Positions 44,655 to 56,644 of a stretch of 64,000 bases of DNA are shown here, piece by piece. This DNA is from Platycnemis pennipes (taxonomy: Eukaryota; Arthropoda; Insecta; Odonata; Platycnemididae): the NCBI GenBank assembly GCA_933228895.1, contig OW121847.1:128196350-128260349 (forward strand), given 5' to 3'. The notes beneath the pieces were generated by a model. That model was not told the origin of the DNA. It made no database searches and worked only from the letters and a program-made list of their open reading frames with translations. The first letter of the stretch is position 1. Every line of letters begins with the position of its first letter. The position numbers were made by a program, and so were the translations under genes.

Positions 44655-44734
44655 ATGGGTGTTTTCAAGCCTATTTCCGCACTAATAGGTGCCTCAGATC
44701 GGGAGGAAAGGTATAAGGATGGGAATAGAAGGGA
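44655..44734 (+). repeat. 80-bp dispersed repeat, forward copy
   Basis: About 90% similar, inverted, to 60431-60510. Both contain the core TCAGAYCGGGAGGAAAGGTA. Confidence 0.75.
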
Positions 44735-45327
44735 CGTGCACTATTGCTCCTACCCATTTTCGTCCTCTATCTCCAATACCCCTCCAACCTCCCCTCCTAC
44801 TACGAATAAGTGCTTTCTCAATGTGACGCTCGTGAGCCAGTCTCTTTCGTTCTGCTCTAACCGTAGAGACGTCAGTGTCCCGAGCCACTGTGCTAAATCC
44901 TGAGAGGGTGAATTCGAGGGATTTCCGTCGTTGGATTCTCGAAGAGGTTGAGCCAGGATTTCCCCGAAATTAGTAATAGATACGCAATCACGAAATTTTT
45001 CCTGGTAACCTTGATTTTTCCCATTTTAACTCGGCTGTATTTGAAGTGTATGTTTGCGTTCTGGGGTTATTTTACATGTGGATATTTCACCGTTGAATCC
45101 TTAATGCTAATGATTTAAGTACCTACTATCTTCGATAGATGAGTTTGAGACTATCCTTTCAAATTGGGACCAATTAGCAGTGAAATCCAAGACGGGACAA
45201 ATCGTTCAAGTCGATATCCGAGAAAAATTTTATTCCATACACCGTGTGAATCCTCGCAGCGCAATTAATTACCACCATCTGATAATATGAACAGGTATAT
45301 AATCAGTCCCGGGCCAAGGTGCAAGCG

Positions 45328-45347
45328 AACTACGCGGCCGCGTAGTT
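45328..45347. repeat. 20-nt GC-rich perfect palindrome
   Basis: AACTACGCGGCCGCGTAGTT, just upstream of the CR1-like fragment. Confidence 0.85.
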
Positions 45348-45369
45348 GCCACCATGTACGAGAAATCAG

Positions 45370-45990
45370 CTACTTTTCCCTTGGTAGACCTCATTTGGAA
45401 TATGCTGCCAGTGCATGGGATCCCTACAAAATCGGCCAAAAAATGAACTTGAACGTGTGCAGCGAAGATCGGCAAGATTTTTAATGGGACGGTACGATAA
45501 CTATATTAGCGTAACTAGTCTATTAAATGAATTATAGTGGGAATAATTGTCAGATTGCAGGTTGAAATGAAGACTTAATCTCCTAAATAAATTCCAAGAT
45601 AATATTTTCAGTAATGACATTAAAATATTTTGCGAACCCCAACTTACTATGCTAGACTGGACCATGATTACAAAATTAGAGAAATTGATTGCCGAACTTC
45701 GAGATTCAAAATGTCCTTTTTTTCCACGTACAATAACGGTAAATATCTCCAATACGAGTGAATCAATGTATAGCATAGGTAGCTGCATGTTGGTATAAGG
45801 ACTTGAGAGTAACCCAAATAACAGCGTGTTTTTGCATGCTTACTTTGCTATTTTTATCTTTTTTAATAGTGAAGTTTAGACTAGTATATTAATACTAATC
45901 CTTTTTTATGCATGATATGTAGTGCATGTTTGGTGAGAATTCATCCCCTGCCACACACCTTTATGGTGGCTAGCAGGGTATTATGTAGAT
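45370..45990 (+). pseudogene. CR1-like LINE 3' fragment
   Basis: The frame reads GRPHLEYAASAWDPYKIG, then RYDNYISVTSLLNEL, WE-stop-LS, then LNLLNKFQDNIFSNDIK, then YARLDHDYKIREID and KMSFF. This is the conserved C-terminal order of CR1/pol-like LINEs (RPxLEYAsxxWdPy...SVTxmLxxLxWxxL...DHxxKIR...SFFxRT). Four or more stops and frame changes are present. The 3' end is near GTAGATGTAGG at 45985. It is 5'-truncated and inserted in duplicated unit B. Confidence 0.72.
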
Positions 45991-46440
45991 GTAGGTGTAA
46001 CATCTTATAAGATGGGAGATGCTCTCAGATCAATTTTTGTGGGGCCGTGGGCACTAAAGTATACCTGTGACTGAAGTCAAGAGCCGCCCTGGGCAGCACA
46101 CACTCTGGCCATGCCACTACCTGGATGACCATTTTGTAATATCCCCTTTAGTTAAACCTGAAAGTAATTTTCAATTGGGAGACGTTTCATGTATGATAAC
46201 CATAATCTCCATTAATCTCACTTACGATGCATCTTATTATGACTATTAGTATTGTAATAGTGGTACCATATTTTCTTGGTGATTCATCATTAAATTTTTT
46301 TCTTTCAGTCTTCATTGCAGGCAAATCCCTAGCTTGCAATTCTTCATAATTACCGAATGACATATGTGCAGGATGCCAGCTTCTAATATGGGTGCAGGTG
46401 AGGACTTTGTCAGCACGCGAGGGCACTCACGTCCTAGTGG

Positions 46441-47052
46441 TGAGGAGTACATATGTGGGGTTGTAAATACCATTTGCTATAGGTTCATTGAATTATGTAT
46501 TCGGTCATGACCATTGTTTCTTGGTGGCGTTTTGGGTACACCCATATATGAGTGCGATGATAGTTTAGCTACAACCATATGTGTACTGAAAATGAACTGG
46601 TTACAAAGTAGGTGACCCATATACGGATGTACAATTTTGGTGCACCAACGCATGGGTGCAACCGGAGTTAACATTGTTAAAATATTTCTCTCTTTTTTGG
46701 GTATTATTTATGGGGTATTGAGTATATATACTGATTTCTTGTTTAGATAGAAATTAAGGCTTGGACCTAAATAGAAAATAAGTAATGGTCGTCATAATCA
46801 TAATAATGATTGCAATACGCGAAAAGCTATGGCTGAAAAAAAATTAATTGTGGGTAACAGCAAGTTATTACTGGGATGGCAAATTGTTCATAGGTTGTAT
46901 AGTTTGGAAAGAATGCAAAATTACGGGAACTCAACTGATATTTAGGAGAAGTCATTGTAATTAATGCTTCTTGCTTTGACTATTTTATTGGGAACATGAT
47001 TTGCAAATTATTGTTATCTTCAAAGAAAATCTTATCGTACATGTATGCACCA
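46441..47052. other. Unassigned; weak CCCATAT-type quasi-repeats at 46540-46660
   Basis: CACCCATATATGAGTGC, ACCCATATACGGATG and related short blocks recur without exact periodicity. No coding. Confidence 0.35.
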
Positions 47053-48459
47053 GCATTATACAGTGGCGAAGCTGAAGGGTAGTCTGGGAGCCTGAGAATA
47101 CCCAAAATGATTACAGTAAAACATATACTATTTTTTCAGCTCTGTCATGCATTTCATATTGCCGAGAAAGCATAGGAAAAATAAATATAGCCTATATTTC
47201 TGCACATTGCGTTGAGTTGAAGTGGTTTGGATGTTTTAGAGGCTTGGGAGTCTGGCTACTGGTAGACTCCAAAACCTCCAAATGGCCGGATGGCGCATGC
47301 GCATACGATTATTCGCCGCCGGATGCTTGAACCTGAAACTGCGTGATTCTTGAGCGCTGAGAGCCTAGACACTCGCACCTAGTTCTCGCACCCTTCCGAG
47401 TCTCAGCGAATGATCAAGGGATGGCGAGACGGAGGGAAATTAAGAGAGACTGATTCTGTATGAAACAGTTTCGCTGCATGTGAATTTTTTCTTCGTTTAG
47501 TGGTTGGAAAATAACAAGTCAACCTACAACTAAAGGACTGAACAACAACAACCAGGATGGACTAGACACGTTTCACTAATTCAGAAGGCTGGCTTATGAA
47601 ATAATTGACACCTTCATTGTCCACATGAAATCTCATTTTGAAGACTACTATATCTTCTATTTTGCAGAATTACTAGATGAAGATCCTTCATAAAATACAT
47701 CATTTCCCTCAGCGAAATTGAGTAGCCTAATAAAATGCACTCATTATTTAACAGTGAAGAGCTAAAAAATGAACTCATTAATGTCTATTCCAACGAGAGT
47801 AAACACTTTCCGGCACATTAGTTACTTAAATATTTTTTGGACAATGGCCTGGATAAAGCAGGTATATCAAGAAACTGTGGGAATCATAAGACTGATTCAG
47901 ACATTTCCTGTATCGACTGTATTGTCCGAAAGAAGTATGAGTACGTTGAAGACAGAGGACACATTTTTAAGAAACTCCATGACGGACTCCAGTCTACGCA
48001 ATTTAAGCACCCTGGCGGTTGAAAAGGCTTTACTGAACAACCACTCAAGCGACGAAAGTTTCGAGGAACGCGTCATCGACACCTTTGCTCAAAGGAAAAC
48101 CCACCGACTCTATATGATCAACGGAAAACATTAAGGCAAATTACTTAGCCCCTCAAGTGCTGACCTCTGTGCATGGTTGGGTGCCGGAAAATTAATTTCA
48201 AATTAACAGTGGGGTGAGAGGTAAAGAAGTGAACAAGCATCTAGCGTTCCCTTCGTATGCAATGCATGTTAAAAAAAATTAGATTTTAAAAACCCACCGG
48301 AACAGAGGGATATAACCCATTTAAATAGCCCGGTACACAACGTGTTAAGTCGACTGATTTTTGTCAACTGGAATATTTGAGTCTCTGAAGCAGTAAATTA
48401 AGGGGCCGATGAGCTAGAATACCCAGTTCGAATACCTTAGCTTCGCCACTGGCATTATA
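47053..48459. mobile_element. hAT transposon III with perfect 8-bp duplication
   Basis: GCATTATA at 47053-47060 and 48452-48459 flanks a 1391-bp unit. The ends are CAGTGGCGAAGCT and its inverted copy. A hAT dimerisation domain is encoded inside on the forward strand (47769-48134). The first eight bases match hAT II, so the two belong to one broad group. The interior is shortened and lacks a catalytic core. Confidence 0.88.
47769..48134 (+). pseudogene. hAT transposase C-terminal dimerisation domain
   Basis: The 121-codon frame contains IRLIQTFPVSTVLSERSM, STLKTEDTFLRNSM and SLRNLSTLAVEKALL. This is the hAT C-terminal block, with the conserved Ser-Glu-Arg-Ser retained. No catalytic domain precedes it within the element. 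It differs enough from the domain at 36376-36762 to represent another subfamily. Non-autonomous relic. Confidence 0.75.
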
Positions 48460-48739
48460 TCATTTCTAGATTCTGAAGGCAATATAATTAAAGTAATTAT
48501 GATCAACAACTTTGTATCTCTCGCATGTATCATTTGCATAACTTTTCCATATGTGCTCTCTGCATGACTTCCAAAAGTGTAAAGAACATGTGAAGGGTGC
48601 TTGCAGCCTTACATTTTTTTATCCCCCTAAAATAGGCAACTTGGGTCATAAAAATATGAAAATATCCAAAAGAAAACTAACATTAGTAAAGACTATTTCC
48701 AGAGAAAATGACTAGCACCGATTACAGAGAAGTATCTAG
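48460..48739. other. Unassigned DNA
   Basis: Nothing recognisable. Confidence 0.5.
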
Positions 48740-49850
48740 AAAGCCCATTACTAATCACAACTATTACTTGTTTAACAGTGTATATTATCTCAAAACTCAA
48801 AGCTTGGCTTTGGGATCCCCGGTGGCCCCTCTTCATGGGGAACTGTTCATGAATAGCTTGGAGAAAAATACATTCATTGCTACCCCTTCTGAAACCAATT
48901 GTATTTATGCTTACCACTGCTATGTTTATGATGTATTTTGTGTATGGACTGGCACTATAGAGAGATAAGACTCCTTTATGAACTGAATGAACTCTCTAAA
49001 TGAAAGGATTGAATTTACACATGAAAAGTTCCTCAAAAAAGCACTAAATTTTCTGGAAGTCATTAATTTCCATTGGGAAGAACAAATTTAATTTTGCTAT
49101 CTACAGGGAACCCACCCATACTGATCAAGTCATCCATTCCACATAAAGTCATCATATATCCCACAGACTTGATGCTTTCCATTCAATGATAAACACTCAT
49201 CCAGATCCCACTCTCTAAATCAAATTTCCAGAAATAACTACAAGCTATTCAACACATCCCTGCCAATAATAGATATAGATAATAATAGATGGCTCATTAA
49301 TAAATCATTAAATTCAAAAGGCACCAAAATTGCACAATAACTCCTTTATAAGGTCCCACTCAGAGGAAGAGAAAAAACTAAGATGGGTCAAAATCCGCTA
49401 CCTTTAACTTGTATCCCCAAAAATAGCAAAGCTTCTCCCAAGCAGTATATACAGAATTTCTTTCACTATAGAAACAATGTCAAAAAAATTTTTAGGAAAC
49501 TCCGAGCACAAGAAAGATCCCTCACAACAATCAGAGGCATACTAATTGAAGTGCAAGGACTGTGACACCATTAACATTGGTCAAAAAGGGAGAAATTTGA
49601 AAACCAGAGCAAACAAATTGTCACTTCTTCATTTCATTCCCAGCCAGACAAATCACACTTCCTCAAACTGTAATCAAACTGGGACATACCAGTAATTTAA
49701 TTCCCGAGTCTCAGCTCTAGCAATTTTGACATCTTCCATATAGGTGAAAGTAGTTGTACCATCACATTGTCCAAATGTCCAAATATAGCTTCCAATTTCC
49801 TTCACATAATACTGCGAACTCTGGTGTCACAAAGTTGAATCTTAGATCAT
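48740..49850 (+). pseudogene. Penelope-like element remnant 2 (RT plus GIY-YIG)
   Basis: Forward fragments in order are NHNYYLFNSVYYLKTQ, then SLALGSPVAPLHGELFMN (RT motif 4), YHCYVYDVFCVWTGTIE (the YVDD box, with the first catalytic Asp changed to Tyr), LNERIEFTHEKFLKKALNF, a thumb region, and CDTINIGQKGRNLKTRA (GIY-YIG-like, after a stop). At least eight stops are present and the N-terminal region is missing. The sequence is not close to remnant 1: motif 4 is LALGSP here and TAMGTR there, so two lineages are present. Confidence 0.75.
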
Positions 49851-49929
49851 TATCTAAGTACCCTGAAACAACTCGGAAGAATACTTAATACAGTAGGAGG
49901 GGATTTTTCCAACCATTGTGAAGGCTACT

Positions 49930-50180
49930 TTTTGTAATGACATGCTTAAATACGCTAGTATATGGCGGCAAGATTTGGAAAAGGTTTTGCTGGGAATTTA
50001 GTTGTTCCAAGATTGAAGGGAAGGTCCCACAAGGAAGACCAAGGGACAAATATATAGGGAAAATAAAGAAGGACATGAAAGAGAAAACATTCCAGAGTGT
50101 GCGGGAATTCACACTGAATAGGGCAGAATGGAGGGCTGCAGTAAACCAATCCTAGGATTGAAATGATGATGATGATACTT
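49930..50180 (+). pseudogene. LINE 3' tail fragment
   Basis: It encodes EGKVPQGRPRDKYIGKIKKD and ends RAEWRAAVNQS, TAG, then (GAT)n. It is clearly related to, but distinct from, the C-terminus of the three RTE-like copies. It shares the palindromic stop motif at 50148-50160. Extreme 5' truncation. Confidence 0.65.
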
Positions 50181-53100
50181 GGACGTGTTCTGTAGAAATT
50201 GTATGTTTCTTGAATTTTGCATATATATTCCTCTTGAATGCATGGCACATGTGTATTTTAAAAATTCTTTCAATATTGAAATATTTTGTGTGGATTTTCA
50301 GCCCTTTAAACTCTATTTAATTTTCTGAAAATTTTCACTTGGAAATTATATATATGATTTGGAAATTATAATTATTTATACATCAAATATTTCAAAACTT
50401 ATTTTCACTGAAAAAAAATGCTTGTGGTACATATCGTCAGGAAAAAAATAATAGCTTTAAAACATTGAATTCCATCACGTGACCGGCAAATCGCCAGCTC
50501 TTTACCTTAAGTTAAATAAGGTAGATTGGCGAATCGCCGGCTAATAAAAGCATGTTAACCTCAATAGGTTAACAAGCCTTAAGAATGACATTCAAAATGA
50601 CAAAGTGAAATATCTGAAAACTGTTACCAATGTTGCAGTTTTAATCCTGATATTTCTTGACTTTAGTGTTTCAAAACCTGGCAGTCGTAAAGCAATTTCA
50701 CATTTGAATGCACGATTCCATAATGTTTTTACTAGTCTTTGCAAATTGTCTGAAATCTTTTGTGTGCAGCAACATGGAGGTGGTGTATCACAGTGTTAAA
50801 AGGTATGGATAAATATGTCTGGCCTCTGCCCAGTAATTTCCTAATTAAACATTTAATTGAAGTAATTGTTTTTTTACTGTATGTATTGTCGAATGCTGCA
50901 TTGCACGACTGCAATTTTCTAATTATTCTCTCTATTTTGGATTTTCATGTCTGTTGAGAGTGCTTTTCTCTGCCATACCTAAGGATATCTGACAGAAGAG
51001 TACGGCTGCTGAGAGAATTCAGGGGCAACTATCCATCCATTTAGCACTTTGTTACCTACCCGAGGACAGATTTAAATACTTATTCTGTTTATATTATTTG
51101 AAATATTTTTAGATTAACCCTTGGAAATTTTCTGGTTTGGAAGATTTGTTTCGATACAGGCCATGCTTATAATGGTGAATAGAATTAGATATGTAATTAT
51201 GCTGCAAATTATACTTAGGTGGAAAAGTATGAATTGTATATAACCATGTATTTGTCCATTTAATGAAGTCTGACCAATAAAGTGATCATACATTAACTTC
51301 TCACATTTTTTTATCTGTTGCTACATCCTCAGGGTGTGTCAACCTTATACACACATTTTAGCTCAGTTAGGGAAATAATATGTACTGTAAAAAACATGAT
51401 ACCAAGTGGAACTGAAACATTTTCACTACAATGTAAAGAAAATATTTTAAGGATTGTTACTGTATTTTTCTTTGCTTTTAGGTAATGTACACCTGGGCTC
51501 CCAAATGGTAATATTTTTCGTGTTGTCTTACAATTCCAGCATTTCACTTGCCTCTTCTTAAAGTAAATGTGAAGAAGTTGAGATTTTAAGTAAGCCGATG
51601 GAAAATTACTTCAAGGTAAAATGGAGGTATCCAAATGACAAGTGTGCAGGAACCCATGTATGAAATAAAAAAGCACATTAAGTAACTTTTCTGTGTAATA
51701 GTTTTGCATGCCCTCTCTCCATTTCATAGATTGCCATGGGAAATGAACATCTTTTGGAAGATAGATCAGAATAGGTGGCTGGGAGTGATTTTTGCATCAA
51801 ATTCCGGTTTGCATTTGATCAGGGGTGATGTAGTTTACTAAATAGTAAGTTTATTTTTGTCACCCCAACAAAATATTAAATTATTTTAACACCCAAGATA
51901 TAAATCAATACTTTATTAAAAAAGTTAATATAAAGCTCTATAGGGTCTGTTTTTGATAAACAGGCGAATAGAAAATTTGCAGAGTTCCTTATTGATAAAA
52001 TACACAAAATAAATAAATAATATACAATAATAAATAGTAAACTACATGCAGTTGGCGATTGTCTTGAATCCCATTCCATTATGAGATACAGCAGTAAATG
52101 AGATGTGCAAGTATATCCCCATTATCATTACAGGTTGGCAGCACTTCTTCATATTCGTGATCGTCTAGGATGGATAAACAATGGCTATGTGTGAAGAAGA
52201 GAGCAGCTTGAACGATGTCATTAATTCTGTTACTAATGGATTGATTATTATGTGAAATGGGATGTAATTGGCAGAGAGGAGAAATTCAGAATACCAGGGT
52301 GTGTATTGCTTCATTCAAAATGTTTTTTTAAGAAGCTAAATGTGTTTACTTATTTCCCAAGGAGGTTCAGTTGCTCAGTGTTCAAGGGAAGTGGTTATTT
52401 AAAGTGTTGCGGGGCATATTGGAATTTAAAAATGAAATAAAATAGCATGTAGTTTAATATGTTGTTATGAGGGTGATTCTTGGTCTGGTGGGACGTGGAA
52501 TCTGAGGATAGTTGTAATGGCTTGAGGTGAAAACGTATGGGGAAAACAGATGAAATGACTTGGATATTGGTGGGGCGGAGTGGAATGCATGAAAGCTGAA
52601 GCATCTATGATGTCAATCTGGATGCAAATCCTGTTCATGGGTGAGACTGATGGAAGGATGTTTTGATTTCAGGTGTTGCTGAGCATAGGTGATGGGCAGG
52701 AAGAGGCAAGATAGCAGTCTTGATTTGTTGACAAAAGCATCAGATTTTGTTGGTGATGTAATGCAAGTGATTATGAAATTGATATGTCATTGATTAATGT
52801 ATTGTAGTGATAAAAGTTGTAGGAATTAAAATAAAAATAAATTGAACTAGTGTAGTGTTAACATTGATTGCACTTCCGTCACCATGCAAGTGTGCAATAT
52901 TGAGAGGTAAAGGTGCAAATGAAGGCTGATTTAAGTTGATGGAAGTCCTTCACAAATCCATCATTTATTTCTCAGCACTGAAAAAGGGTAATAATGACAC
53001 GATTGGTGATAATAATATGAATAAGCTATGAATTTGTACACTAGTATTTGGGAAGAAAAATGAAGGGTGGGGGCCCCTAGGGGTGCATGGTAGAAGTCTG

Positions 53101-53499
53101 CCGTGGGTGTGTTCCATGTAGTGTAAGGTGGCGAAACAGTAGGGGTGGTCGAGTAGGTTAATACATTTTGATTTTGGGGAATAAGTATGAATGATTATGC
53201 AGATTAATTGTAATGGTGTGATGGAGTAAAATAAGAGGACTGTAACGGAAAAAACTCCGATCGGATTCAGCCATAATAAAGTGAGTAAATGAGGAAAGTA
53301 AGTAATGAGTAATCAATATGTAGAAAGAGGAAGACATGAACCAGAGGGAGCTTGTTCCCGGGGGATTGAGGGAGGGGTTTAAAGGTGGACACTTTCATAA
53401 CTCAAGTTTCTTACCTTACATTCTTAAATTCATTCGAAGAGAATGGTATAAGAAAGTAGTGTTTCTTTGGGTATTGAGACAATATTAGAGAGTGAAGAA
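50181..53499. other. Unassigned AT-rich DNA
   Basis: No coding or RNA feature was recognised. At 50490-50545 an imperfect inverted repeat (CCGGCAAATCGCCA / TTGGCGAATCGCCGG) surrounds a TTAA-containing centre and may be a small foldback unit. Confidence 0.4.
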
Positions 53500-53880
53500 A
53501 TAACCGACATGGCCCCCCCCTCTGAGAAATTTTCCACCCCAGAGCAAGGGGGCGTCTCCCCTCCGGGAAACTCCCCCCGCCCACGAGGTACCAGTCATCA
53601 ACCACGACTGGTCCCTCTGCAAAGGAGCCGTCATCTCCACGACAGACTCCCCCTCCCTTAAGTCCCCTCTCTCAAGCTAACCCACACAGCGGAGAACCGC
53701 ATACACCTACTCTGCCGAGTGAGCCACGCCACCTCAAGAGGATCGGCTTCATGGATGCAAAGCCTCGCGGCGTCAATTACGACCAGCTACTAGTGTGGAC
53801 CATAGTGGCGGCCTCACCGGGCCAGTAAAGGACATTGCAAAGGCAGTGAACCAATCATGCTCTGTCGGCGTTAGAGAAAA
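53500..53880. other. GC-rich block
   Basis: A C-rich, CpG-containing block in an AT-rich setting, with a 64-codon forward ORF (53467-53661) of Pro/Ser-rich composition. It could be a promoter or 5' UTR of a host gene, or part of an unrecognised repeat. Confidence 0.35.
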
Positions 53881-54979
53881 CCAAGCCTGGCCTTTTTGAT
53901 AACTATTTGCGGAACATCTACTCGTGAGAGCTCATTTTAAATGTAAATAGCACCCATACCTTTAAAGAGTTAAGAGTTTTATCATATTTTTGTCGTTAAC
54001 CGACTAATTGGCCTTTTGCGTTCACACTTTATTAACCAACAAACCATTAACAATAATTCCTATTAATAAAATAAACTGTACAGGAGTTCACTTTCTTACA
54101 GTTGCCATCTATTGCCGAACTTTGAATTTACTTCCCTACATACCTGTTCTCACTCGGTGAAACAAGCGCCGGGATTTTCGAAGCCCTCACTGCATCCCCA
54201 AAATTAAAAATTGGGTCAATGCGTCCCTTCGTACGCAACCACTATCGATATTTGAGGTACCATTTTAAAGAGTAAGATATCCGCTTCTGACAAAGCTTCA
54301 ATTTACAGTTGAACTATGCATTAATTGGGTGTAAATCGATGTTGAAAGATGTTATTTCTTAGTTTCATTTCCGCGGGAGTTGTGTTGGTTGCCTATACAC
54401 AAGGATAATAGCTCGGGATGCATCGCAGTTTTAATAATAGATAAGTTCTCCACTTTTAACATTTATTATTAATGAATGGTAATATAAATAAATAATTATG
54501 ATAATGTTCTCCGCTTTTCATAATTATTGATAAATATATCTTCCTAAATAATGCTGGCACCATGCTTAGGAAAGGGGGAGACCAGAGGGATAGATAGATA
54601 GATAGATCGTATTTTCGGTGGAGTTCCTCTCAAGGAGGCACTAAGGCACTTAAATCTATTGTTCACTGGTGAAAAACAATGGAGAAATCATCCTTCCGGA
54701 GAAATCACCCATAAAGGCCAATCACCCTACTGAAGGCCACCCAGGTCCCCTATGGGGCCCTAACCTCCCTGGGCTCCAAGAATGGTGTTTGAATTGATCG
54801 ATGAAGAATTTGCAGACAAAAGGAAGGAAAGCCTGTTACTAACTAATGGATGTGAAAGAGGGCCCTTGATAAAACATGGAAACTTCAGCCAAAAGCCTTT
54901 TAGCACGGTTCAACCTCTGAGGCTTAAGGCTTTGAGGAACCACGAGGCTGGAAAAGAAACGTCGCTTTGTGAATTCTAC
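53881..54979. other. Unassigned; (GATA)n at 54591-54607
   Basis: Only a four-unit TAGA microsatellite stands out. Confidence 0.5.
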
Positions 54980-55082
54980 ACACACACACACACGTTTTAT
55001 TGGCTTCGACCACGGTTGCAACAATTTACATGTCATTGACCTTGATAATGGCATGTAAGTTGTCGAAACCATGGTCGAAGCC
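54980..55082. repeat. (AC)n and 36-bp inverted repeat with CGACCATGG core
   Basis: A short CA repeat (54978-54993) precedes arms 55002-55037 and 55047-55082, which pair with about six mismatches. The arms begin GGCTTCGACCAYGG. The core resembles that at 19016-19036. Confidence 0.65.
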
Positions 55083-56121
55083 ATTAGAACGCGCGTTTGG
55101 AATGTACAAAGCGACGTCTTTTACAAAAGACTTCAGCTGGATTTATACGGAATTGGAAGAGGCATTTACAAACAGAAGGAAGCTTATAACTAGAACCTTA
55201 TGCATCTAAGTCAAGATGATGTATGCAAAGCGTTATATAGGGATTATATCAATACATAGTTGCAACACCTAGACTAAGGAGATGAAGATGAAAAAGTTTT
55301 TTTTTTAATTTCGGTTAGGATAAAGATAGGAAAAATGCAATTGAATGAAAAAAGAGAAAAATATATTCTTTAGAAAGTTAGTAGCAGGAGGACATTATCT
55401 GGAGAAAGAAGAAGCAGATACAATACCTACGTAATTAGGGAGAATGCAATTCTGAGGGGGTTAAAAAAGACAAATGCTGAGTAGCAAGGAAGAGAACCAG
55501 TATTTTTCATAGTATGAAAGGTGGTAGAAATTATGCTAATATAAAGGCAGAATTAGTGTACAAAATGAATGTCATGAAAATTTGAGACAATGGGTAAATC
55601 CGAGTTGGAGTACTCCATCAAAACCAGCACTAAGTGGCAGAATACAAATAATTATCACAATCACTCAATCCATCAGATCCCTTTTATCTTATCCATTCTT
55701 CATCGTCCCACTTTTCTTCAAAGGTGAACTGTGTTTACTTCTGCCTCAGGTTGCATAAGCTGACTCCTAGAATTCCACTCTTGCATTCCACTCAACCATG
55801 TAGCCTTCAAGGATTATCAAATTGCCATTACACTTAAAAGCCATAAATGATGGTCTCACTTCACTACTTCATTTTCTGAATTATAAAATTTGATTTATTT
55901 CCATCAGTTGACATAATTTGTGAAAAAAAACATGTGAAATTACTAATAGGTCATCACAATAAACAGGTGAAATAATGAGCCACATTAGTCTGAGGTTGTT
56001 TAACTCAAGGAAGGCATTGTTGCAAAGTCAGCAACACACCAGCCTGTCAAGGGATTTCGGGATCAAGATGCCCATACTGGGTTAAAATCTCACCTCCCAC
56101 ATGGTTTTCCTGTTTGTCTTA
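55083..56121. other. Unassigned DNA; decayed SINE-like head at about 56050-56110
   Basis: GGGTTAAAATCTCACC at 56080-56095 is a degraded B box. Nothing else recognised. Confidence 0.35.
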
Positions 56122-56644
56122 GAATGGGGGCGTTTACTCGGAACCGAAATAGCAAATGTGTACACGAAATCGTTAGGAGGAAAAGAAAAACGAATTTTTG
56201 TGAAAGAAATTAATCTTCTAACCACAACCATTCACTCATAAATCAAAAATTAAAATAAGCAAAAGGTGACGCCCACCGAAGAAGCTGCTTTGATACCATT
56301 GACGTCATTGTCCTCCCGTCCTTGCCTGCTTTTAGGGGAAGTTGAGGGGGTTCTCGGAAGGTCCGCTGGCACAGATCCTGTCACAACCGCTCCTATCGGC
56401 AGAGTCAGCTGTGTCCCCCCCATTGCGATAAGGCGAAGTAGCTTTGCGGGCTCAGTTATGATTGGACGAAGTCGATGACGTCAGAGGTTGCACCACGCCC
56501 ACTTTTCCGAAAGGGTTAAAAACATGTTTTTCGCCGTTTATAGCTCGAGAAATAATTGACGGATCAAAAAACGGAAAAATACCTGTATACCTGTAGGTCT
56601 TTTTATTTTACAAACTCTTCAGATTCGGCAATAAAAAATATTGT
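56122..56644 (-). repeat. 520-bp dispersed repeat, copy B
   Basis: Inverted partner of 12519-13038 with matching ends. It includes the conserved GGTTGCACCACGCCCACTTT block near 56490. ORF 56266-56478 is not conserved in copy A. Confidence 0.75.

Larger units (their letters stand above)
44770..46440 (+). repeat. Diverged duplicated unit B, with LINE insertion
   Basis: Partner of 42260-43350, offset by about 2.5 kb and 580 bp longer. The extra length matches the CR1-like fragment at 45370-45990. The acceptor-like CAG at about 46320 is conserved with unit A. Confidence 0.65.

Noticed and set aside
56266..56478. 70-codon forward ORF in repeat copy B
   Set aside because: It is not conserved in copy A at 12519-13038.
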